Positions 25,037 through 35,037 of a DNA stretch of 64,000 nucleotides are shown piece after piece (the first letter of the stretch is position 1; every line of letters begins with the position of its first letter). The translations under genes and the position numbers were made by a program. The notes under the pieces are model-generated. The model ran no database searches. It saw only the letters and a program-made list of their open reading frames with translations, and was not told where the DNA came from. The stretch is from an uncultured Bacilli bacterium (GTDB lineage: Bacteria > Bacillota_I > Bacilli_A > RFN20 > CAG-826). The stretch lies in assembly GCA_934725985.1 (NCBI GenBank), contig CAKVCX010000001.1, forward strand, positions 806,001 through 870,000. Reading direction: 5' to 3'.

Positions 25037-26482
25037 ATGGGTAAAAAGCTTTTGGAAAATAAATTTTTCGACTCAAGGGCAAAAAAAGAGAAAGTGACTT
25101 TCTATGAAATGGCTTTTGGCTATTTAATTGGTCCATTCGGCGCTTTGCTAGGAAGTGGCGTTTTTACAAGCTTTTTAAATAGATATTGGACCGATTGTCT
25201 ATTTGCTGATACTAAGGTCGACGGAGAGTTTCCTTTAAACATTACGCTTTTTTTAACTTTATTGCCGTTAATTGGAACCGTTCTAATTGTCATTGGCAAT
25301 TTAGTTGCCGGTAGGCTAATTGATAAGACGAAATCTAAGCAAGGAAAAGCTAGACCTTGGATATTGCTAACTTCTATTCTTCTAGCTGTTTCTAGCGTTA
25401 TTTTATTTGTATGTCCTATAGGCTCTCCTATAGCTAAGATGATAGTTACTTCTATTGGGTATGTCCTTTATTATGCGGTGAGCTTTCCTTTGTATAATAC
25501 AGCGAATTCCTCTTTGATCCCTTTATCTACTAGAGACGGAAAGAAAAGAAGTTTACTAGCAAGTTTAGCCAATATTTCCCATTTGGGTGTAATGGGATTT
25601 GGCCAAATGATATTTGGTGCAATCGTCATTAATTTCTTGATTGGGTATGATGGAATAAAATGGATGATTGCTTTTTTAATAATTGGTGTCATTACATTTG
25701 TTTGTGCCTTGCTTCAATATTTCAATACGAGGGAAAGAGTCAGCGAGGAACTTTCTGAATCTGAAGTTGATAGTAATAAGCAAGTATCTTTAAAAGAACA
25801 ATTTTTAGCAATTTGCAAAGACGGATATTTTTGGCTAATTATAGTTTTCTATTTGTTTTTCCAAGTTTCTGGTGCCTTTAAAAACACCTCAATGGTTTAT
25901 TTTTGCGATTTAGTTTTAAATAAAGCCGAAGGAATCACGGCTGAAACTTATACAACCATATTAGCTGTTTTAGGGGCTGTGCCTATGGCCGTTGCTTCTA
26001 TTTTTTGCTATCCCTTGTCAAATAAAATAGGAAAGAAAAATCTTGTTTTGATTGGCTTAGGGCTTGGGGTAGTTGGTGGTGTAATTGCTGGAATTGCCAA
26101 TGGAAACGTAATAATAGTATCGATTGGCGTGGCTTTAAAATGTCTTGGTAGTTCACCTGCTTGTTATCTAATTTTAGCAATGATTAGTGATGTTATAGAA
26201 CATATAGAAGCAAAAAAAGGCATTAGATGTGATGGCTTAATAATGTCCATATATTCTTCTATCATGGTCGCGGCTACTCCGATTGCAACAGGCATATTTA
26301 ATGCTATGGGTGGCTCGACTAGTTCTTTGATTTCTAATATTTCCTATGTTTGGATAGAGACAATTGCCTATGGTTTATGCTTTCTTGTTATGCTCTTTTT
26401 TAATGTAGAAAAACATTCTAGCGAGGATAAATTCATAATAGAGGAAAGGAAACTTAAAAATAGTGGGGAGGTAGACAAATGA
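25037..26482 (+). CDS. GPH-family glucuronide or hexuronate importer
   Basis: 481-residue membrane transporter of the GPH branch of the MFS with about 12 helices. LIDKTKSKQGKARPWILL is the loop 2-3 motif and GIRCDGLIMSIYSS the late motif. The first residues (LLENKFFDSRAKKEKVTFYE) resemble those of the GPH protein at 4643, so the two are paralogues, but this one lacks the charged tail. The start at 25037 is set by GGAG 7 bases upstream and by the promoter. It overlaps uxaC by ATGA. It probably brings in glucuronides or glucuronate for the enzymes of this locus. Confidence 0.9.
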   Translation: MGKKLLENKFFDSRAKKEKVTFYEMAFGYLIGPFGALLGSGVFTSFLNRYWTDCLFADTKVDGEFPLNITLFLTLLPLIGTVLIVIGNLVAGRLIDKTKSKQGKARPWILLTSILLAVSSVILFVCPIGSPIAKMIVTSIGYVLYYAVSFPLYNTANSSLIPLSTRDGKKRSLLASLANISHLGVMGFGQMIFGAIVINFLIGYDGIKWMIAFLIIGVITFVCALLQYFNTRERVSEELSESEVDSNKQVSLKEQFLAICKDGYFWLIIVFYLFFQVSGAFKNTSMVYFCDLVLNKAEGITAETYTTILAVLGAVPMAVASIFCYPLSNKIGKKNLVLIGLGLGVVGGVIAGIANGNVIIVSIGVALKCLGSSPACYLILAMISDVIEHIEAKKGIRCDGLIMSIYSSIMVAATPIATGIFNAMGGSTSSLISNISYVWIETIAYGLCFLVMLFFNVEKHSSEDKFIIEERKLKNSGEVDK

Positions 26483-27882
26483 AAAAATTTTTGGATGAAG
26501 ATTTTCTTTTAAACAATAAAGTTGGTCTAGAACTTTACCAAAATTATGCAAAAGATGAACCTATTTTTGATTATCATAATCATTTAAACGCTAAAGAGAT
26601 ATACGAAGATAAAAAATTCGATACCATTACCGATCTTTGGCTAATCGATGATGAAAAGCATGGCGACCATTATAAATGGAGGCTTATGAGGGCTAATGGG
26701 GTAGATGAATTTTTCATAACTGGGGACGCTAGTAAAAAAGAAAAATTTATTAAATGGATAGAGACTTTATCTATTTCCGTTGGCAATCCATTACATCATT
26801 GGTCGAATTTGGAATTAAAAAAATATTTTGGAGTCAATGAACCTATCAAGGGAATAGATGCATCTAAATATTACGATATATTGAATGATAAACTTGATAA
26901 GTTAACGGTAAGAAAAATATTAGAAATGTCTAATGTTAAAGTATTGGCTACTACTAATGATCCAAGTGAATCGCTTGAATATCATCATAAATTAAAAGAA
27001 GAAAATTATTCTATTAAAGTAGTCCCAACCTTTAGGCCAGATAAGGCGACAAATGTCTATGGTGAAGGTTATTTGGACTATTTAAAAATTCTTTCTAATG
27101 TTTCTAATATTGAAATCAATAGCTATTCCTCTTTATTAAAAGCATTAGAGAATCGGCTTCTTTTCTTTAAAGAAATGGGCTCATTTATTTGTGATCATTC
27201 AATCGAGGATATGGTTTATTTTAGTCTAAGCGATGAAGAAAAGAATAACCTCTTTAACTTGATTCTAGAAAATAAAGAAGTGCCAGATAATGATAAGTTA
27301 AACCTAAAGATGAACATGATTAAAGATTTGGCTAAGCTTTATCATAAATACGGATTTGCTTTGCAGTTTCATCTAAAGGCAACTAGAAACAATTCTAGAC
27401 GTAACTTTTTGCGCATAGGTCCTGATTCTGGCTTTGATGCTATAAATGATCAAAATATCATTAAGCCACTTTCTAGATTCTTTTCTGATTTAGACGAAAG
27501 CGAAGAATTGCCAAAAATAATTCTTTATTCTTTAGATAATAATGATTTGCCTTTACTTGCCGCCCTTGGGTATTGTTTTCAAGATGGCATTATTCCTGGA
27601 AAGATTCAAATTGGCCCGGCTTGGTGGTTTAATGACACAAAAGTGGGTATGGAAAAGCAATTAGAAGTCATATCAAATTTGGGGCTTCTTTCAAAATTTA
27701 TTGGTATGGTTACCGATTCTAGAAGTTTCTTAAGCTTTGCTCGACATGATTATTTTAGAAGGGTGCTTTGCAACTATATAGGCTCGTTAGTCGAAGATGG
27801 TGAAATCCCTTTTGATATGGACATGTTAGGAAAATTGATTAAGGGCATTTGCTTTGACAATGCTTTAAATTATTTTAAATAA
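26479..27882 (+). CDS. uxaC: glucuronate isomerase
   Basis: 467-residue enzyme that converts glucuronate to fructuronate (or galacturonate to tagaturonate), first step of the route. Length matches the family. Metal-site motif DYHNHL (His33, His35), TNDP, LQFHLKATRNNS, and WWFNDTKVGMEKQLE followed by GMVTDSRSF near the C-terminus. It overlaps the importer stop and is followed by the KDPG aldolase gene. Product passes to UxuB on the other strand. Confidence 0.95.
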   Translation: MKKFLDEDFLLNNKVGLELYQNYAKDEPIFDYHNHLNAKEIYEDKKFDTITDLWLIDDEKHGDHYKWRLMRANGVDEFFITGDASKKEKFIKWIETLSISVGNPLHHWSNLELKKYFGVNEPIKGIDASKYYDILNDKLDKLTVRKILEMSNVKVLATTNDPSESLEYHHKLKEENYSIKVVPTFRPDKATNVYGEGYLDYLKILSNVSNIEINSYSSLLKALENRLLFFKEMGSFICDHSIEDMVYFSLSDEEKNNLFNLILENKEVPDNDKLNLKMNMIKDLAKLYHKYGFALQFHLKATRNNSRRNFLRIGPDSGFDAINDQNIIKPLSRFFSDLDESEELPKIILYSLDNNDLPLLAALGYCFQDGIIPGKIQIGPAWWFNDTKVGMEKQLEVISNLGLLSKFIGMVTDSRSFLSFARHDYFRRVLCNYIGSLVEDGEIPFDMDMLGKLIKGICFDNALNYFK

Positions 27883-27893
27883 AGGAGAAAAAT

Positions 27894-28499
27894 ATGAACG
27901 TAGTTGAAAAAATAGAGGAAATAAAAATCGTTCCTGTCGTCGTCATTAATAATATTGATGAAACACTTCCTTTAATGGATAGTTTGGTTAAGGGTGGAGT
28001 TCCTGTTGCCGAGATTACTTTTAGGACAAGCTGTGCAAAAGAGGCAATTAAATTAGCTATAAGCAAATATCCAGATGCTATTATTGGAGCTGGAACTGTC
28101 ATTAATAAAGAACAATGCAAGCAAGCTATAGAAGTTGGAGCGAAATTTATTGTATCTCCTGGATTATCAAAAGAAGTATTCGAAGTTTGCAAAGAGAATA
28201 ATGTCCCTTATGTTCCTGGAGTAGTGACGCCAACTGAAATTATGGAAGCAATTTCTTTAGGACTAGACCATTTAAAATTCTTTCCGGCGGGTGTATTTGG
28301 GGGACTAAAAGCTATTAAGGCTTTATCAGCCGCTTTCCCTTCCATTAAATTCATGCCTACTGGCGGGGTAGATTTATCTAATCTTGCCGAATTCGCCTCT
28401 AATAAAAAAATATTTGCAATCGGTGGTTCCTTTTTAACAAAGGGTGATATAGTCTCTAATTGCCAACAAGCCGTTAAAATAATTAAGGAGAGTAAATAA
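27894..28499 (+). CDS. kdgA: KDPG aldolase
   Basis: 201-residue cytoplasmic lyase that splits 2-keto-3-deoxy-6-phosphogluconate into pyruvate and glyceraldehyde-3-phosphate, the last step of the pathway. Catalytic Glu40 in AEITFRT and Schiff-base Lys128 in LKFFPAG; phosphate-binding GGV near residue 155. Strong ribosome binding site AAGGAG 11 bases after the uxaC stop; the kinase gene follows with 1 base between. Confidence 0.95.
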   Translation: MNVVEKIEEIKIVPVVVINNIDETLPLMDSLVKGGVPVAEITFRTSCAKEAIKLAISKYPDAIIGAGTVINKEQCKQAIEVGAKFIVSPGLSKEVFEVCKENNVPYVPGVVTPTEIMEAISLGLDHLKFFPAGVFGGLKAIKALSAAFPSIKFMPTGGVDLSNLAEFASNKKIFAIGGSFLTKGDIVSNCQQAVKIIKESK

Positions 28500-28500
28500 C

Positions 28501-29523
28501 ATGGCTAAAATAGTTACATTCGGGGAAATAATGTTAAGACTTTCTTCCCCTTCTTATTCTCGTCTAATTCAATCCCAACAATTCGATGTCCATTATGGAG
28601 GTGGAGAAGCTAATGTCGCAGTTAGCTTAGCTAATTATGGCCATGAAGCCTATTTCGTTAGCAAACTTCCTTCTAACCCATTAGGAGATGCCGCGGTTAA
28701 TTCGCTTAGAAAATATGGTGTTGATACTTCTTATATTTCTAGAGGTGGCGAAAGACTTGGCATTTATTATCTAGAAACCGGTGCTTCCATGCGTGCTTCT
28801 AATGTAGTCTATGATAGAAAATATTCTTCTATTTATGAAGCTTGCGCTGAAGATTTTGATTTCGATGAGATTTTTAAAGGCAAGGATTGGTTTCATTTCA
28901 CAGGCATCACACCGGCTTTAAATGATAATGTTGCTCATTTAGTAGAATTAGCTTGCATTGCCGCTAAAAAGGCTGGTTGCACTATTTCTTGCGATTTGAA
29001 TTTCAGGAAGAAACTATGGACTAGCGAAAAAGCTATTTCCGTTATGTCTAAGTTAATGAAGTATGTTGATGTTTGCATTGGCAATGAAGAAGATGCCGAT
29101 AAGTGTCTTGGTTTTAAACCAGAATCAACCGATGTAAGTAAAGGCACTTTAAATATTGGGGGCTATGAAAGCATATTTAAACAAATGAAAGAAAAATTCG
29201 GCTTTAAATATATTGCTACTTCCTTAAGGGAATCCATCTCTGCAAGCGACAATAATTGGAGTGGCTTAATTTATGATGGAACTAATTTCCATTTATCAAA
29301 GAAATATTCTGTAAGGATTGTCGATCGAGTCGGTGCAGGAGATTCTTTTGCAGCAGGTGTCATTCATGGGTTGCTCGAATATAAAGATGCTGCTAAAGCC
29401 GTTGAATTTGCAGTAGCCGCCAGTGCTTTAAAACATACAATACCTGGAGACTTTAACCATGTAAACAAGGTTGAAGTGGAAACCTTGATGAATGGAGATG
29501 GGTCCGGAAGAGTTCAAAGGTAA
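28501..29523 (+). CDS. kdgK: 2-keto-3-deoxygluconate kinase
   Basis: 340-residue PfkB-family sugar kinase that phosphorylates KDG to KDPG. N-terminal FGEIMLRLS and YGGGEANVAVSLA are typical of KdgK; DRVGAGDSFAAG near residues 275-286 carries the catalytic base Asp281 and the anion hole. Ribosome binding site GGAGAG. Last gene of the importer-uxaC-aldolase-kinase operon; its end meets the convergent GH2 gene with 1 base between and no terminator. Confidence 0.93.
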   Translation: MAKIVTFGEIMLRLSSPSYSRLIQSQQFDVHYGGGEANVAVSLANYGHEAYFVSKLPSNPLGDAAVNSLRKYGVDTSYISRGGERLGIYYLETGASMRASNVVYDRKYSSIYEACAEDFDFDEIFKGKDWFHFTGITPALNDNVAHLVELACIAAKKAGCTISCDLNFRKKLWTSEKAISVMSKLMKYVDVCIGNEEDADKCLGFKPESTDVSKGTLNIGGYESIFKQMKEKFGFKYIATSLRESISASDNNWSGLIYDGTNFHLSKKYSVRIVDRVGAGDSFAAGVIHGLLEYKDAAKAVEFAVAASALKHTIPGDFNHVNKVEVETLMNGDGSGRVQR

Positions 29524-29524
29524 G

Positions 29525-31447
29525 TTATTTTTCCCAGCTCATTGAGTTTCCAGAAGTTACAATATAAGCTTTATCCTTTTGCTTAACTTTATTAATATTT
29601 AGGGTTTCTTCTAAGGAGTTTGATTTTACTAAAAGATGGTTAACGCCATCTTTTAATTTTATTTTGCATTTAAAAATATGTGACCCGTGTATTGTTTTAA
29701 TTAATTTATTGTTTAGATAAACTTCAACGAAACTAGAGGTATTGTTGTATACCTTTATTAAAGTTCTTCTTTCATGTCTATTGATGTAGCGTTTGCCGCA
29801 AAGATGAAATACTTTTTCTTTTGACCATACACATTTATAAGCATAGAATGCATCTTTTTTTATTTTTCTATCGAATGTAACCAAACCTTTATGATTCATG
29901 CCTGGTTCTCCGCCTTGGTTTCTTCCATCGGCAGCAAAATCAAACATATTCCAAACGTATGTTCCCCATAAGTAATTATGTTTAGCAAAACATTTAATCA
30001 TATAGTCATGATATTTGGCTTGGTATTCTTCCGAATTATCAAATCTTTTTCCTTCGTTTTTAGAATGAAGATTTGTCATTGCCTCGGCTCCATACTCACT
30101 ATAGCCTAGGGCTCTATTTGGATGAAGGAAATGAAAGAATGAAATCCATAAATGATTTAAAAACATGAAGGGCGTGTACCAGCCTAAGTATAGATTCCAA
30201 GCAACTACGTCTGTTACAAAAGCCGTTTTATTATTTGGACCTGCCATAGCAAAGCACGCTAATGTGGTTAATCTATTTGGATCTAATTCATGAGCTAGCT
30301 TTTCTAGAGTTATATGTTCTTCCATCATCATTTTATTATTTGTTTTTTTCATGGTTATCTCGTTAGAAATACCCCAAAAACAAATGGAGGGGTGATGATA
30401 TTGCTGAATAATTAATTCTTTCATTTGGCTATTCGCATTTTCACCCCCTTTTATTAGATGTTCTGATATATATGGAATTTCAGCCCATACCACAAATCCA
30501 TACTTATCGCATAGGTCATAGAAATAATCATCGTGTTGATAATGGGCTAATCTAATCGTATTTGCCCCAACCTCTTTTATTAATTTAATATCTTCTTCAT
30601 GGTCTTCTTTCAATAAACAGTTTCCTTTAATTGGTCTATCTTGATGACGGCTTACTCCTCTTAAAGGATAGAGTGTGCCATTTAAAAAGAAGCCTTTTTT
30701 TGGATCTACTTTAAAACTTCTAAAACCAATATTTTTTTCTATTTTGTCGACTATTGCGTTATTTTTTATTAAATTTGCAACAATTTTATATAGATAAGGG
30801 TCTTTTATGCCGTTCCATAAATGAACGTTCTCTATTTCAACTTTTTTATTGTTTTCAAATTTCTTTACTAGGTTATTGTCTTTATCAAAAAGAGAAAAAG
30901 AAATTTCACAATCTTTTGGTGCGAATCCAATTGCCTCTATATAGGCTTTTTCTTTTTCTATGGTTGGCGTTACTTTTATTCCTGAACCACCAAAATAATC
31001 TAAATCAAAATGGTTCTTATTTAGAATTATTAGATTAACGTCTCTATATATTCCCCCGTAAAAAGTGAAATCTGCTTTTTGGGGATAAACATCATCTCTA
31101 GCAGCATTGCTTACCTCGACTTTTATTTGATTGACTTCATTTATGTATTTGCTTATTTCGCACCTAAAGGTAGAGTAGCCACCTTTGTGTTCAATCAAAC
31201 ATTCCTCGTTAAAATAGACTTTGGCTTCGCTATTTACGCCTTTAAATTCAATGTAGGCTACTTCATCTTCATTTAGATTTATCTTGCCTATTGTTTTTTT
31301 ATAAACGCAGCATCCGCGATAATAATCATTTCCCCCGTCTTGCCCATCTAATCCGTTCCAAGTATGCGGCAAGTTAACTTTGCTAGTCGATTTATCTTTT
31401 GAATAAAAAAATGACCAGTCTTTATTTAAATTAATTATTTTTCTCAT
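29525..31447 (-). CDS. GH2 glycosidase, probable beta-glucuronidase or beta-galactosidase
   Basis: 640-residue cytoplasmic GH2 enzyme without a signal peptide. N-terminal sugar-binding sandwich (1-180), immunoglobulin-like domain (about 181-245), TIM barrel (about 250-560) with the acid/base Glu363 in GISNEI and nucleophile Glu451 in YSEYGAEA, and a short C-terminal beta domain. Asn518-His-Lys520-Gly matches the N-x-K motif that binds the carboxylate in beta-glucuronidases, but many GH2 beta-galactosidases have a similar string. The hexuronate genes next door favour glucuronidase. Start overlaps the AraC stop by ATGA, so the two are co-transcribed. Confidence 0.88.
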   Translation of the reverse strand: MRKIINLNKDWSFFYSKDKSTSKVNLPHTWNGLDGQDGGNDYYRGCCVYKKTIGKINLNEDEVAYIEFKGVNSEAKVYFNEECLIEHKGGYSTFRCEISKYINEVNQIKVEVSNAARDDVYPQKADFTFYGGIYRDVNLIILNKNHFDLDYFGGSGIKVTPTIEKEKAYIEAIGFAPKDCEISFSLFDKDNNLVKKFENNKKVEIENVHLWNGIKDPYLYKIVANLIKNNAIVDKIEKNIGFRSFKVDPKKGFFLNGTLYPLRGVSRHQDRPIKGNCLLKEDHEEDIKLIKEVGANTIRLAHYQHDDYFYDLCDKYGFVVWAEIPYISEHLIKGGENANSQMKELIIQQYHHPSICFWGISNEITMKKTNNKMMMEEHITLEKLAHELDPNRLTTLACFAMAGPNNKTAFVTDVVAWNLYLGWYTPFMFLNHLWISFFHFLHPNRALGYSEYGAEAMTNLHSKNEGKRFDNSEEYQAKYHDYMIKCFAKHNYLWGTYVWNMFDFAADGRNQGGEPGMNHKGLVTFDRKIKKDAFYAYKCVWSKEKVFHLCGKRYINRHERRTLIKVYNNTSSFVEVYLNNKLIKTIHGSHIFKCKIKLKDGVNHLLVKSNSLEETLNINKVKQKDKAYIVTSGNSMSWEK

Positions 31448-32235
31448 GCTTGCTTGTTACCCTTTCTTATCTTGCCACCCGGTGAAGTGTGGAATGTTTT
31501 GATATATAAACGATAAAAAGTTGAGTAATTTTCAAATGAATACATTTCGGCCACTTCATTTTTCTTTAAGCCAGAAAGAATATCGTTGTGCGCTGCAATA
31601 AGCTTTTTGGTCTTTACATATTTCATAATCGATATTTTCATATACTTTTTAAAATCATTGCATATGTGGGAAGTCGAATAATTAAAGGTATCAGAAAGTC
31701 TTTCTAAGGTTATAGGTTCTTTTATGTGCTCGTCGATCCAATAGATTATTTTAGCTATTTGTTCATTATAAACGCTTTCGGTTTCGCTTTTATCGTTTAC
31801 AAGGAATACTAATAATTTTAATAATTCCGATGTCATTAAAGTGTATATCTCTTCGTCACAATAATTTCCTATATAGGAATCTAAACTTTTAAGAATGCTT
31901 GTGTATTTAGAAGCGTTTGTATAGAAAGTATCTGTATTTTTTAGTTTTTCTTGAAGGAAGGGCGGTATGAAGGAGTTATCAAATTTTAAAACGTAACGTT
32001 CATATTTTGCTTCGCTATTGACTTCGGCAAAATGATTTCTTCCAGGCTTTATGAATACTAAATCCCCGTTATAGAGTTGTCTAGATTCTTCACCGACAAT
32101 ATACGTTACATCGCCTTTGACAAAAAACACTATCTCGTAGAAGTAATGTAAATGTTTTTCATAGGCTTCAGATGGCTTCTTTGGCTCATCTACTTTGTGA
32201 GCGAAATCTATATTTCCGTATGCAAACTTAAACAT
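31444..32235 (-). CDS. AraC-family regulator of the GH2/hexuronate locus
   Basis: 263-residue regulator. N-terminal cupin-like sensor domain: the stretch HYFYEIVFFVKGDVTYIVG, then LYNGDLVFIKPGRNH, as in arabinose-binding type AraC proteins. C-terminal double HTH about 160-262: SDTFNYSTSHICNDFKKYM, then AEMYSFENYSTFYRLYIKTF. It is the first gene of the minus-strand pair with GH2 and divergent from the exported Big2 protein. A hexuronide or another sugar is the likely ligand, inferred from context. The ribosome binding site is weak and distant. Confidence 0.87.
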   Translation of the reverse strand: MFKFAYGNIDFAHKVDEPKKPSEAYEKHLHYFYEIVFFVKGDVTYIVGEESRQLYNGDLVFIKPGRNHFAEVNSEAKYERYVLKFDNSFIPPFLQEKLKNTDTFYTNASKYTSILKSLDSYIGNYCDEEIYTLMTSELLKLLVFLVNDKSETESVYNEQIAKIIYWIDEHIKEPITLERLSDTFNYSTSHICNDFKKYMKISIMKYVKTKKLIAAHNDILSGLKKNEVAEMYSFENYSTFYRLYIKTFHTSPGGKIRKGNKQA

Positions 32236-32436
32236 ATACTTAATTTACTTCCTATAAATAAAACCACAATTAAATTAATAAAACATTACAATATTATTTT
32301 AAACATTTTTTAAATGATTTTGTATTTTTATTTCATTTTTTATTGTCTATTTTACAAATAATCATTGCAATTTTTATTTCTTGCTAATTATTTTGGTTTT
32401 CTTTTACTAAACTCTATGCTAGAGGAATGTAAGTTT

Positions 32437-34563
32437 ATGAAGTTATTAAAATCAATCTTTGTATCTACTCTTCTTGGCGGATTGGCAGTGCTCTCTTTTA
32501 CCCAACTTGGTGTTTCGGGGGCTTTTGCACCAAACGAAGTTGATGATTCTAATCAAACAATCAAAGATTTCCGCTTCCAAGATCAAAATCTATTGCTGGT
32601 GATGGGCGAGAACTACACCTTAAAAATGCTAGACGCCCCTTCGGTAGTAAAAATAAAATTCGAAATTAGTAAAATTGGGGATAGCCAGGGAATTGAAGGA
32701 GACATAATAACCATTACTCGTGGTAGAGTTAACGCTAAGCAAGAAGGCAAAGTATTGGTTAAGGCAATTGATACTACCACCGGAGTAGAAGCAAGCTCTT
32801 CTTTAACAATTGAAGTAGTGGATTTAAGGATTTCCTTAGATCCGGAAATTAAAATTGATTTCAAAGGCAATAGAGAGCGGCAGCTTGAGGTATCCAATAA
32901 TATAAATAGAACTCTAGAGTACTCCTTTAAGACAAGTAATTCGTCTGTAGCTACTGTTGATAATAACGGTCTAATTTATGCCAAAGGAAAAGGTGAATGC
33001 GAAATTGAAGTATCGGCAATGGGGAAAAGCGCTACTTGCAAGGTTGTTGTAGATGCCCCTAATGATTTCACCTTTGTCGAATATGGAAAAAAGGATGTCG
33101 TTAATAAAAATCCGGACACCTTCTTTTGTTACTATGACGAATATGACAAGCCCGATTTCTATGAATCTTATTTCATGGATGATGAAGCTTTTTTACAAGT
33201 AAAAAACAAAAATACATCCAGGCAATTTAGCTTGCGTTACTTCCCAAAGAAAGAAGTAAATGATTATGCGCTAGGCAATAAGGATGTTTTTGATTTAGAA
33301 ACAATTATCAATGTTTCAGGATTAGAAGAAAGCAAAGAAGCTTATGTAAGAGTTGGCTTTCCTGATGGAAGCAAGTTTACTAGTAGAGTATTTAATGGAG
33401 CCAATACTTTATCATCTTCAGAATTAAAAAATGTTGCTTATTTGACTAACGGAAATCCTCTTTCATTCACCTTATTAAATAGCGAAATCGATGGTGATTA
33501 TATGCAGGGAAGTTTCACTTTCTCTGTTAAAACCCCCCTTATAAAAAGAGGGCTAAAGATTTCTAATAAAACTGCAAAAATCGTTGGGATTGGAAATACT
33601 TTTAAGTTAAGTAGTGAAGAAACAGATATCAAATGGTCAATAAATGACGATAAAATCGCTTCAATTGACGGGGAAGGCATGATTACTTCTAAAATGGTAG
33701 GGAATACTTTTATTACCGCAACAAGCGAAGATGGTCGAATCGCTTATTGCGAATTGGAAGTTTTGCCAAGAGAAATCACTTTTGATAAAAAAGAATTTAT
33801 TCTTTGCATAGATTCTTCTCTTGACCAAGGCAAAAACGTGGTTGTTAGTTATAAAATGGTTGGCGAGTTTACTTCTAGCCCAACAGTTAAAATAGAAGAT
33901 GAAACTATTGCTTCATTTGATTCTAATACAAATACTATTACCGCTTTAAAAGAAGGCGTTACCAATATAGTCATTAGTGCCGATGGGGCTAGCGATATCG
34001 CAACCATTTATTGTTTAGGCACTTCTTCTTTAGATTCAACCATTATGGAAAATGGTGAGTTCAAGCAAATTAAGGGAGATACAACTAAACCTGGTTGGGG
34101 CTGGGGTGGAGATAGGAAATATTATTCTTCCCTTTCCATAAAAGATGGGACTATTACTATGGAAGCCGATAAAGCTGCCATAGATAAAAGAAATTCCTAT
34201 AAAAATGCTAAACAGCAGATACGACATTTATTTGCGGATCAGAATGAAGTTAGCTCATTATATAGAGGACGTGTAGCGATTTTCTTTGAAATTAGTAACA
34301 ATACATTTGATATAACTAGAGATATTAATAATAACATTGTTTCTACTGAATCAAATACTATGACCCTCGGTGTAGAAATAACAGGTGGAACGAAGCTTCT
34401 TGGCAATAATGATAACGATTATACTGTCGAAATTTCTTCAGGGAATTCTTATATAGTTTCTTCTATTTTAGACATTACAGGGTCAGCCCTTTCTATAAAA
34501 CTTGGAAAGTATGGAGAAGGAAGTATTTATATATCCAATATCCATTTCCTCTATCTGAATTAA
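32437..34563 (+). CDS. exported Big2-type Ig-like surface protein
   Basis: 708-residue exported protein. Signal peptide LLKSIFVSTLLGGLAVLSF. Several Big2-like modules are visible from strings such as NSSVATVDNNGLIYAKGKG and DKIASIDGEGMITSK, and SFDSNTNTITALKEGVTNI. A C-terminal ~170-residue beta-rich domain (NGEFKQIKGDTTKPGW to the end) could be a binding module. No membrane anchor, lipobox or LPXTG signal is present. The ATG at 32437 is preferred over the earlier in-frame ones because GAGGAA lies 9 bases upstream. It heads a row of five same-strand genes ending with a beta-helix lipoprotein, so it is probably a partner of the GH3 enzyme. Confidence 0.78.
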   Translation: MKLLKSIFVSTLLGGLAVLSFTQLGVSGAFAPNEVDDSNQTIKDFRFQDQNLLLVMGENYTLKMLDAPSVVKIKFEISKIGDSQGIEGDIITITRGRVNAKQEGKVLVKAIDTTTGVEASSSLTIEVVDLRISLDPEIKIDFKGNRERQLEVSNNINRTLEYSFKTSNSSVATVDNNGLIYAKGKGECEIEVSAMGKSATCKVVVDAPNDFTFVEYGKKDVVNKNPDTFFCYYDEYDKPDFYESYFMDDEAFLQVKNKNTSRQFSLRYFPKKEVNDYALGNKDVFDLETIINVSGLEESKEAYVRVGFPDGSKFTSRVFNGANTLSSSELKNVAYLTNGNPLSFTLLNSEIDGDYMQGSFTFSVKTPLIKRGLKISNKTAKIVGIGNTFKLSSEETDIKWSINDDKIASIDGEGMITSKMVGNTFITATSEDGRIAYCELEVLPREITFDKKEFILCIDSSLDQGKNVVVSYKMVGEFTSSPTVKIEDETIASFDSNTNTITALKEGVTNIVISADGASDIATIYCLGTSSLDSTIMENGEFKQIKGDTTKPGWGWGGDRKYYSSLSIKDGTITMEADKAAIDKRNSYKNAKQQIRHLFADQNEVSSLYRGRVAIFFEISNNTFDITRDINNNIVSTESNTMTLGVEITGGTKLLGNNDNDYTVEISSGNSYIVSSILDITGSALSIKLGKYGEGSIYISNIHFLYLN

Positions 34564-34575
34564 GGAGGTAGCAAA

Positions 34576-35037
34576 ATGAAAGTATTAAAAAGTATCCTTA
34601 CTTATATAAAAGAAACCATTACTAGTAAAAAAACAGGGTTTTATATTTCAATAAGTGCTGCAATTTTGTGTTCAATATCTTCTTTTATATTTCAATTTCA
34701 TTATAAAGGGACGGCTTATTATTCTTTAAATCCAACTATATATGCCGATGTAGGGCTGATTTTATTTGCTATTCTATCTTTGTTTAGAGTAACTTCTGCT
34801 GTTGGCGCGGCCTTACTAACCATATTCTCTTTTTTGTCCATGCTTTCTTTTATAAATGCTACCTATATGTATTTTTCGGAATTATTTTTCTCAGGAATTT
34901 CTATGTCTGCTTTAAAAAGCATCGACAAAATGTATGTTGTTATCCTTGTTTTATATTTAATTGCCATCATTGCTTCAAATGTATCCGTTTATGTAAAGCA
35001 AAACAAAATCGAGGTTATTGACAATGAAAATAAATAA
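34576..35037 (+). CDS. small membrane protein with four helices
   Basis: 153 residues with four predicted helices (FYISISAAILCSISSFIF, YADVGLILFAILSLFRV, AALLTIFSFLSMLSF, MYVVILVLYLIAIIASNVSV). Strong ribosome binding site AAGGAGG 12 bases behind the Big2 protein gene. It overlaps the GH3 gene by 14 bases. No family is recognised. Co-expression suggests that it supports the membrane-anchored GH3, but nothing in the sequence proves this. Confidence 0.75.
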   Translation: MKVLKSILTYIKETITSKKTGFYISISAAILCSISSFIFQFHYKGTAYYSLNPTIYADVGLILFAILSLFRVTSAVGAALLTIFSFLSMLSFINATYMYFSELFFSGISMSALKSIDKMYVVILVLYLIAIIASNVSVYVKQNKIEVIDNENK

